DNA from: Desulfovibrionaceae bacterium UBA6814
GTDB taxonomy: Bacteria; Desulfobacterota; Desulfovibrionia; Desulfovibrionales; Desulfovibrionaceae
Assembly: GCA_002452635.1 (NCBI GenBank)
Contig: DKEU01000057.1
Location: 1-5,116, forward strand
Direction of reading: 5' to 3'
DNA length: 5,116 nt
Below, one piece after another: positions 1 to 5,116 of this stretch (its first letter is position 1; each line of letters opens with the position of its first letter). The notes under the pieces were generated by a model, which saw nothing but the letters and a program-made list of their open reading frames with translations, was not told where the DNA came from and ran no database searches. The position numbers were made by a program, and so were the translations under genes.

Positions 1-1845
1 CCCGGCCGCGGGGTCCACACCCCCGCCGACGTCGAGAACCCGCATGTCCAGAGGCACCCCCGCATGGAGACGACGCGAACGGATGGCTCCGAGGCCGGGC
101 CGCCGCTCCTGGAAATGAGCCAGTTCGTCCACGGCGCGGTCGTGGCAGAAATGAAGGATGTCGTGCATGGTGCGGCAGCCCTGGACCGAAAAGCCGGGCG
201 CTGCGGGGTTGACCAGGTGCAGGGGCATGATGAAGCGCAGCAGGCGGCGCAGGGTCCGGTATTCCGGATCCGTCGGGCTCAGGTCGCCGGCCGCGCCGTG
301 CAACAGCAGGGAGTCCAGGACACCGTCGTAGACCACGCCTTCGCCCGCATCGACGGTCACGCTGCGGCCGTCGGGGATGAGGCGTGTGGCGTCGGCCAGC
401 CCGAAGACGGCCGGCAGGCGCAGCTCGCGGGCCACGGTGGCCAGGTGGCCGGCGGCGGTGCCGTACTCCGTGACCACGGCCGAGGCCATGCGCAGCACGG
501 GCGTCAGGCGGCGCGAGGCCGTCCTGGCCACGGCCACGGCGCCGAGCGGAAAGTCCGCGGGCGCAGTGTCCTCGCGCACATGCACGGCCAGGCCGGCGGC
601 CACGCCCGACTGCACGAGCTGGCCGCCCCTGGCCAGCACCGTGGCGCGGGCCATCTCCTCGGCCAGTTCGCCGTCCGAAGGCGCCTCCAGGCGCACGGGC
701 CGGGGGCTGACGCGGCAGATGACGCACGCCTCCCCGGCGGCCTCGCGCCACTGCGCCTCGACCGGCACGCCCAACATGCGTTCCAGGGTCATGGCCGTCT
801 CGGCCAGGGATTTGAGGGCCGAAAGCGGGATCAGGGCCGAGCCGCGGCCCATGGAGCGGCTCACGGCGTCCGTGGCCCGGCGGCCGTCGGCGAAACGCCT
901 GCCGCCCTGGCGCGGCGTGATCTCCGACCGGACCATGTCGAAGGGGTGGACACGCCGCAGGAAAAACGCATCGTTGCCCGCTCCGGTCTGACGGGCCTCC
1001 ACATGCAACATCTCCGGCTCGTCCTGGGCGCGGGTGCGAACCGCCCCGCTCACGTCCGCCGTCGGCACGGACACCACGAGCACCGCCAGCGGCCCCGGAC
1101 AGGCCCGCGCCTCCCGTTCGATGCGCCGAACGAGTTCCAGCGCGGCGGGCAGACTCCCTTCCGGGCCGTGGTCCGCCTCGAACGCGAAAAGGTCCCCGGG
1201 CAGATCCCCGACGTCCTCGACGAAATCCCCTCCGGCGCGCACTCCGGCGACAAGGAGCACGCTTCGCTCCTCGCCCATGGCCTGCAACGCCGCCGCCAGG
1301 GACGATTCGGCCGTCTCCCGCGCCGCCGAAGTCTCGACCGGCGTCCCGACCCGCCCCAGCAGCGCGTCCACACCGACCGTCGTAAGCACCGCGCCGCGCG
1401 CCGCGCGCACGCCCGCGTGGCGCCCAAGCTCGGCCAGGCAGACGGCCTCGATGCCGACCAGGGGCTCCAGCTCCCAGCCGATGTCCTCCAGGGCGAGGAC
1501 CGGAGCGCCGGCGCGGCCGGAGTTCCCTCCGGCCAGGATGGCGTCCAGGACGGCCAGGATGTCCTGATAGCGGTCGTAGAGGGGGACGTAGGCGTTGCCC
1601 GTCAAGGCGTTCAGGCAGTAGACGGCGTGGTGCACCAGGGACGAGACGCGGCGCACGGAGCTTTCCAGGAAGGGCCGGTCGAAGATGTACTCGCCGCCCA
1701 GGGCCTGCTCCATTTCGGCCATGCCGGCCAGGGCCGTGTTGTTCAGTTCGAGAATGGCCTTGAAATTGTGGAACAGCGCCTGCAGACGCCAGACGCTCAT
1801 TTCCGGCGTTTTCCCCCGCCGTCTGAAGATGCCGGACCGTTTCAC
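1..1845 (-). CDS. Second PEP-synthase-like protein with degenerate ATP-binding domain (3' end outside window)
   Basis: The frame is open from GTG at 1845 to position 1 with no stop: 615 residues seen, perhaps about 240 missing by comparison with the 857-residue paralog. It aligns with that paralog in order: FKAILELNN and GGEYIFDR near the N-terminus, swivelling domain with YGTAAGHLATVARELRLP (putative phospho-His H467), then CRTMHDILHFCHDRAVDEL (557-575). The ATP-binding region (about 120-385) is degenerate: K135 of the paralog becomes E133, the AVRSS arginine is lost (about G201), the WGLG loop is absent, D410/E412 become E363/Q365 and Q425 becomes S380; only the R427 equivalent (R382) remains. 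It probably cannot use ATP as PEP synthases do, and may receive phosphate from another protein or act as a regulatory subunit (inference). The GTG start is preferred over ATG at 1800 because a GAGGAG site lies nine bases upstream and the basic leader (KRSGIFRRRGK) resembles the paralog's basic N-terminus. The gene follows the receiver gene by 13 bases. Confidence 0.9.
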   Translation of the reverse strand, partial: MKRSGIFRRRGKTPEMSVWRLQALFHNFKAILELNNTALAGMAEMEQALGGEYIFDRPFLESSVRRVSSLVHHAVYCLNALTGNAYVPLYDRYQDILAVLDAILAGGNSGRAGAPVLALEDIGWELEPLVGIEAVCLAELGRHAGVRAARGAVLTTVGVDALLGRVGTPVETSAARETAESSLAAALQAMGEERSVLLVAGVRAGGDFVEDVGDLPGDLFAFEADHGPEGSLPAALELVRRIEREARACPGPLAVLVVSVPTADVSGAVRTRAQDEPEMLHVEARQTGAGNDAFFLRRVHPFDMVRSEITPRQGGRRFADGRRATDAVSRSMGRGSALIPLSALKSLAETAMTLERMLGVPVEAQWREAAGEACVICRVSPRPVRLEAPSDGELAEEMARATVLARGGQLVQSGVAAGLAVHVREDTAPADFPLGAVAVARTASRRLTPVLRMASAVVTEYGTAAGHLATVARELRLPAVFGLADATRLIPDGRSVTVDAGEGVVYDGVLDSLLLHGAAGDLSPTDPEYRTLRRLLRFIMPLHLVNPAAPGFSVQGCRTMHDILHFCHDRAVDELAHFQERRPGLGAIRSRRLHAGVPLDMRVLDVGGGVDPAAG

Positions 1846-1854
1846 GGGCGCGCG

Positions 1855-1860
1855 CTCCTC
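1855..1860 (-). promoter_or_regulatory. Ribosome binding site that fixes the GTG start of the second dikinase-like gene
   Basis: On the minus strand GAGGAG begins inside the receiver's TGA stop codon and is followed by nine bases (CGCGCGCCC) before GTG at 1845. The alternative in-frame ATG at 1800 has only a weaker G-rich run (GGGGGA) upstream. The site therefore decides in favour of the longer form, 15 residues longer than the ATG form. Confidence 0.7.
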
Positions 1861-2275
1861 ATGCGATGCGGATCGGGGATGCGGACCGGTCCTTGCCGTC
1901 GCGCAGCTCACCCTCGATGCGTTTGACGCAGTCCACGATGTCGCCGAGCTTGAAGGGCTTGGCCACGAAATCGAAGGCGCCCTTGCGGAACGACTCCTTG
2001 GCCGTCTCCAGGGTGGCGAAGCCGGTGATGACGATGACCCCGGTGTCGGGATGGATTTCCTTGACCTTGGTGAGGAAGGCCAGGCCGTCCATGTCCTGCA
2101 TCTTGAGGTCGGTGATGACCACGTCGAAGGCCCGCTCCCGCACCCGGGCCAGGGCCTCGTCCGCGCGGCCGAAGGTCTCCACCTCGTAGCCCGCCTTCGA
2201 GAAGAAGGGCTTCAGGCGCTTGCACACGATGGGCTCGTCGTCCAGGACCAGGATGCTGGTCCGTCGGTCGGTCAT
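1859..2275 (-). CDS. Stand-alone response-regulator receiver protein (138 aa)
   Basis: A single CheY-like receiver domain with no DNA-binding or enzymatic output domain. All landmark residues are present: acidic pocket D12/D13 (LVLDDEP), phospho-acceptor D56 (VVITDLKM), the switch threonine T84 (IVITGFAT), the aromatic switch position F103 and the conserved lysine K106 (FVAKPF). The body ends near residue 122 and is followed by a short polar tail (GELRDGKDRSASPIRIA). The sequence style (GFATLETAKESFRKGAFDFVAKPF region) resembles the receivers of NtrC-type regulators, but nothing follows it. The start ATG at 2275 overlaps the upstream TGA by four bases (ATGA), with a strong AAGGAGG site seven bases upstream, so translation is probably coupled to the dikinase-like gene. 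No histidine kinase is in the window. It presumably acts by protein contact; partners could be the two flanking dikinase-like proteins, which is inference from position. Confidence 0.95.
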   Translation of the reverse strand: MTDRRTSILVLDDEPIVCKRLKPFFSKAGYEVETFGRADEALARVRERAFDVVITDLKMQDMDGLAFLTKVKEIHPDTGVIVITGFATLETAKESFRKGAFDFVAKPFKLGDIVDCVKRIEGELRDGKDRSASPIRIA

Positions 2276-4845
2276 GGCGCGGCCTCCTTGGGGGCGCTGA
2301 AGGTGTGCAGGAACTCGTCCCGGTGGCGGGCCACCGCGGCGTCGTCGTCCAGCCGGGCGTCGAGCTGGCGGGTGTAGCCGATGAGCCCGCCCAGCATGCG
2401 CAGCTTGTCCAGCATGGCGGCCTTGGGGTGCTTCTTGGCCCGGCCGGTCACCATGTCGCCCTTGATCTGCACCCTGAAGTCGAAGCGCTCCAGCACCGCG
2501 GCGATGAGCGCGGCGCGCCGGGAGCGGCGCACCAGCTCCGTGACCCCGCCCAGGAACCGGAAGAACACGGCGTTGTCGTTCAGGTTGTCGCCGAGGTAGG
2601 CGTCCACCACGGAGAAATGGTAGCCCAGGCGCAGGTGCAGGTTCAAGTACTCCCGGGACACCACGGCCAGGTTGCGCCCCATGCGCTCGGGGTGGGCCTG
2701 GTCCGCGCCGAAGGTGCGGGTCACGCTGGACATGAAGCTCTTGAGGTCCACCTTGGCCGGGCCGGTGGCCCACATGCCGGCGCGGGCCATGCCCTCCAGG
2801 ATCGCCAGCAGCGGCACGCAGCGCAGGTCCGACTCGCGCACCTCCTCGCCCGTGGCCGCGTCGTCCAGCCCGCCCTCCACGTCGATGAGGGTGAGCCCCA
2901 GGGGCAGGTCCGAGGCCAGGCGGCGCGGCGCGCCCTCGTGCCGCTCCAGGTGGGTCTCGGACAGGGTGATGAGCTCCTCCACCGCCTTCTGGTGCACGTA
3001 GCGGGCGATGTCGTGGCAGGTGGCGCAGCGCTCCGGGGTGAAGTCCGGGGAGTTGGGGTCCACCAGGGTGAGCGGGGTGATGCGCCGGAGCACCCGCTTG
3101 AGCAGCCGGTACTCCCGCGACTCCTCGAACACGTCCTCCTTGGCCAGGTCGTGGCGGCACAGCTCGGCCAGGGTCCCGGCGTAGACCACCTTGCGGTCCG
3201 CATCCAGGGTGATCTCCTGGCCCGGCAGCAGGGTGCGGAACGCGTTGTCCACACCGACGAGCGTGGGCACCCGCAGCTCCCGGGCGAGGGTGGCCATGTG
3301 CCCGGTGGCCGAGCCCACGTCGGTGATGATGCCGCGCGCCTTGGGCATGACCGTGGCGTAGCGCGGGGAGGAGTGGGCCGCCACCAGGATGGCCCCGTAG
3401 GGGAAGTCGTCCAGGTCCGCGCCGGGCCGCGCCTTGTACACCGGCCCGGCCGCCACCCCGCCCATGGCCGCGGAGCCCGAGCCGGACAGGAGCACCTGCG
3501 CGTCCCGGGCCGCTGCGCCGGGGTCCGGGCAGGCCTGGGGGTCGCGGGGGGTGATGCGCAGGGGCCGGGCCTGGAGGATGACCAGCTTGCCGTCGTGGGC
3601 AAAGGCCCATTCCACGTCCAGGGGCCGGCGGAAGAAGCGCTCCAGGGTCAGGGCCGCCTCGGCCAGTTCGTTGATTTGCTCCGGGGTCAGGCAGGGTATG
3701 TCGCGCAGGTCCGCCGGGGTGTCCTCCAGCCGCACCCCGCCCGCGGGATCCGGCGCCAGGCGCTGGGGCTTGGGGCAGATCTCCCGGGACAGGACCGCGT
3801 GGGGCAGGTCGCGGTGCAGCACGATGGTGTCGGTCTCCGCGGTGCCGTCCACCACCGGCTTGCCCAGGCCCCAGGTCCCGCTCACCACCATGGCCTGGTC
3901 GTGGTCGTGCAGCGGGGCGTAGGTGTACAGGGCCCCGCTGGTGCGGGCGTCCACCAGGGCCACCACGCCCACGGCCATGGCCGGCTCGTCGTCCTGCAGG
4001 CCGCGGTAGAGGCGGTAGCGCAGGGCGTCCTCGGAGAACAGGCTGGCCAGCACCTGGCGGTAGGCGTCAACCACCCCCTCGGGCCGGACGCCCAGCAGGG
4101 TCTCGTACATGCCCGCGAAGCTGGACAGGGTGTCCTCGTCCCAGGCGCTGGAGCGCACCGCCAGGAGCGGGCCGTTGCGCTCGGCCAGGTCCCGGGCCGC
4201 GGCCTGCATGGCCTTGGCCAGGCCCCGGGGCAGGGACAGGGCCAGGATGTCCCGGCGCAGCAGCGCCGAGACCTTCCGGAGCCTGTCCTCGTCCCCGGGG
4301 CGCAGGGCGGCCAGGGCCTGGACGATGCGCTGGCGCAGGGTGTTGCGCCCGATCGCCTGGAGGTAGGCCCCGGCGCTGACGACAAAGCCTTCGGGCGTGG
4401 CCAGCCCCAGGATGTTGCGGATGTCCCCCAGGTTGGCCATCTTGTTGCCGCACTCGTCGCCCAGGTCGTTGGTCAGGCTCGCCAGCGGCAGGACGGGGTC
4501 GGTGCGGCCCAGGGCGCGGCGGCCGGCCAGTTCCTCCCGGATCTGGTGCTGGATGCGCTCCCCGGCCAAAAACAGGTCCACGTTCTTGCGCTGGCGCAGC
4601 ACGGCCAGGTCGGAGACCAGCTTGAAGACCTGGTCCAGGAGCCGGTCGCAGCTGTCCAGGATGTACTGCCGGTCGAAGACGTACTCCCCGCCCAGCTTGT
4701 CCCCCATGTCGGCCATGAGCTCCAGCACCAGGTTGTTGCGCTCCAGGATGCTCTTGAACTTCTTGAAGAGCACCGTGAAGGGAACCTGGTGCTTGCGCGC
4801 CCGCCAGGCGGCCAGCGCGTTCTTGAGGCCGGTGAAGGGGGACAT
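2272..4845 (-). CDS. PEP-synthase/PPDK-like phosphotransferase with non-canonical C-terminal domain (857 aa)
   Basis: Likely catalyses ATP-dependent phosphorylation through a phospho-histidine, in the cytoplasm; the final acceptor is unknown. Residues 1-120 are a helical region with FKSILERNN and GGEYVFDR. Residues about 127-430 match the PPDK N-terminal ATP-binding domain: GNKMANLG (K135), AVRSS (R231), SSFAGMYET, a WGLGKPVVDG loop (324-334), DVEW (D410, E412) and LQARPL (Q425, R427). By family knowledge these match the ATP and phosphate ligands of PPDK (K22, R92, D321, E323, Q335, R337 in Clostridium symbiosum). Residues about 455-560 are the swivelling domain with SATGHMATLARELRVP, putative phospho-His H516. 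Residues about 575-857 show no recognisable PEP/pyruvate-binding TIM barrel; instead there is CATCHDIARYVHQKA (607-621) and NDNAVFFRFLGGVTELVRRSRR (756-777, in part). Calling it a true PEP synthase is therefore not justified. ATG at 4845 follows the upstream stop by 11 bases with no good Shine-Dalgarno, suggesting reinitiation. Its TGA overlaps the next ATG. Confidence 0.93.
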   Translation of the reverse strand: MSPFTGLKNALAAWRARKHQVPFTVLFKKFKSILERNNLVLELMADMGDKLGGEYVFDRQYILDSCDRLLDQVFKLVSDLAVLRQRKNVDLFLAGERIQHQIREELAGRRALGRTDPVLPLASLTNDLGDECGNKMANLGDIRNILGLATPEGFVVSAGAYLQAIGRNTLRQRIVQALAALRPGDEDRLRKVSALLRRDILALSLPRGLAKAMQAAARDLAERNGPLLAVRSSAWDEDTLSSFAGMYETLLGVRPEGVVDAYRQVLASLFSEDALRYRLYRGLQDDEPAMAVGVVALVDARTSGALYTYAPLHDHDQAMVVSGTWGLGKPVVDGTAETDTIVLHRDLPHAVLSREICPKPQRLAPDPAGGVRLEDTPADLRDIPCLTPEQINELAEAALTLERFFRRPLDVEWAFAHDGKLVILQARPLRITPRDPQACPDPGAAARDAQVLLSGSGSAAMGGVAAGPVYKARPGADLDDFPYGAILVAAHSSPRYATVMPKARGIITDVGSATGHMATLARELRVPTLVGVDNAFRTLLPGQEITLDADRKVVYAGTLAELCRHDLAKEDVFEESREYRLLKRVLRRITPLTLVDPNSPDFTPERCATCHDIARYVHQKAVEELITLSETHLERHEGAPRRLASDLPLGLTLIDVEGGLDDAATGEEVRESDLRCVPLLAILEGMARAGMWATGPAKVDLKSFMSSVTRTFGADQAHPERMGRNLAVVSREYLNLHLRLGYHFSVVDAYLGDNLNDNAVFFRFLGGVTELVRRSRRAALIAAVLERFDFRVQIKGDMVTGRAKKHPKAAMLDKLRMLGGLIGYTRQLDARLDDDAAVARHRDEFLHTFSAPKEAAP
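2283..2289 (-). promoter_or_regulatory. Strong ribosome binding site for the receiver gene, inside the dikinase-like gene
   Basis: On the minus strand the sequence reads AAGGAGG followed by seven bases (CCGCGCC) and then the ATG at 2275. It lies within the last codons of the 857-residue protein. Together with the ATGA stop/start overlap at 2272-2275, it supports coupled or enhanced translation of the receiver. Confidence 0.8.
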
Positions 4846-4856
4846 GGCGGTTTGGG

Positions 4857-5116
4857 CTAGTGGGCCCCGCCCTTGCTCTGGAACACCATGCCGATGAGCA
4901 GGCCTCCCAGGATGGCGATGATGGAGGCCAGCACGCCGTACCAGGCCCCGTGGTTGAAGGCCAGGTTGGCCAGGAACGCGGGCGCGCCCGCCAGGGAGGC
5001 GTGCACCGGCGCGGACAGGCGGGCGGTGATTGCGCCGTGCCGCACCGCAAAGGCCTCCACCCGGTACTCGCCCGGGGACAGGCGCGAGGGCGTGTAGATC
5101 GTGGCGGTGAAGGCCT
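4857..5116 (-). CDS. C-terminal part of a TIGR02186-like membrane-anchored protein (5' end outside window)
   Basis: The last 85 codons are visible, ending at a TAG stop at 4857-4859; the reading frame is open to the window edge, so the true start lies beyond 5116. The visible part opens with a beta-rich stretch (TATIYTPSRLSPGEYRVEAF), then an amphipathic segment (FLANLAFNHGAWYGVL) and one hydrophobic helix (VLASIIAILGGLLIGMVF), and ends in a short polar tail with a lysine. This order, an extracytoplasmic beta domain with a single C-terminal anchor and the 'WYG' just before the helix, resembles my recollection of the TIGR02186 family, often encoded next to TauE/SafE-type sulfite/sulfonate exporters. 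An internal GTG at 5060 could be mistaken for the start, but homology-like sequence continues upstream of it. The stop lies 11 bases before the next start, so it is probably co-transcribed with the dikinase-like gene. Family assignment is tentative because only the tail is seen. Confidence 0.62.
   Translation of the reverse strand, partial: AFTATIYTPSRLSPGEYRVEAFAVRHGAITARLSAPVHASLAGAPAFLANLAFNHGAWYGVLASIIAILGGLLIGMVFQSKGGAH

Noticed and set aside
1050..1427. 125-codon minus-strand frame inside the second dikinase-like gene
   Set aside because: It is an arginine-rich, out-of-frame shadow. The real frame through this stretch continues uninterrupted from 1845 to position 1.
1..1845. Second paralog as a pseudogene
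   Set aside because: No stop or frameshift is seen over 615 codons, it has a good ribosome binding site, and its N-terminal, swivelling and C-terminal blocks are preserved. Only the ATP ligands are lost, which fits a pseudoenzyme better than a dead gene.
64..1926. Long plus-strand open frame (620 codons) opposite the second dikinase-like gene
   Set aside because: It is codon-for-codon antisense to the minus-strand gene and is open only because that GC-rich gene almost never uses TTA, CTA or TCA. Its product is low-complexity (rich in G, A, R, H, Q) with no recognisable domain.
2276..3610. Apparent fusion of the receiver to a long upstream extension (583-codon minus-strand frame)
   Set aside because: The upstream part is an out-of-frame reading of the dikinase-like gene, rich in P/G/R/H. 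The receiver's own ATG at 2275 has a strong AAGGAGG site and starts exactly at the receiver fold.
2305..4860. Long plus-strand open frame (851 codons) opposite the 857-residue protein
   Set aside because: It is the same antisense mirror effect. The minus strand encodes clear family motifs, whereas the plus-strand product is repetitive G/V/Q/H-rich sequence without motifs.

Overview
The window is very GC-rich and carries four genes, all read from the minus strand with little or no space between them. It looks like part of one operon. The strong third-position G/C bias and the gene set (PEP-synthase-like proteins with an unusual tail, a lone receiver protein, and a small membrane-anchored protein of the TIGR02186 kind) suggest a delta-proteobacterial sulfate reducer of the Desulfovibrio type. 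That placement rests on recalled gene context, not on a database search.

In transcription order (high to low coordinates) the window holds: (1) the last 85 codons of a membrane protein with one C-terminal transmembrane helix (4857-5116, its 5' end beyond the window); (2) a complete 857-residue PEP-synthase/pyruvate-phosphate-dikinase-like protein (2272-4845) with an intact ATP-binding domain and phospho-histidine swivelling domain, but a C-terminal region that is not the usual PEP/pyruvate TIM barrel; (3) a 138-residue stand-alone response-regulator receiver (1859-2275), overlapping gene 2 by 4 bases; (4) a second dikinase-like protein, paralogous to gene 2 along its whole visible length, entering at a GTG start at 1845 and running off the low-coordinate end without a stop (615 codons visible).

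The most striking point is the contrast between the two dikinase-like proteins. They share the N-terminal region, the swivelling domain with its histidine, and the start of the unusual C-terminal domain. Gene 4, however, has lost most ATP-binding residues that gene 2 keeps, and codon choice shifts over that same stretch. A plausible reading is an active phosphotransferase plus a degenerate partner, with a receiver protein encoded between them, forming a signalling or regulatory phosphotransfer module beside a membrane protein often associated with sulfur-compound export. The phosphoryl acceptor is unknown. The functional link is inference from gene order and residue conservation.

No RNA genes, mobile elements, CRISPR arrays, terminators or promoters were seen. 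There is no gene-free stretch longer than 13 bases.
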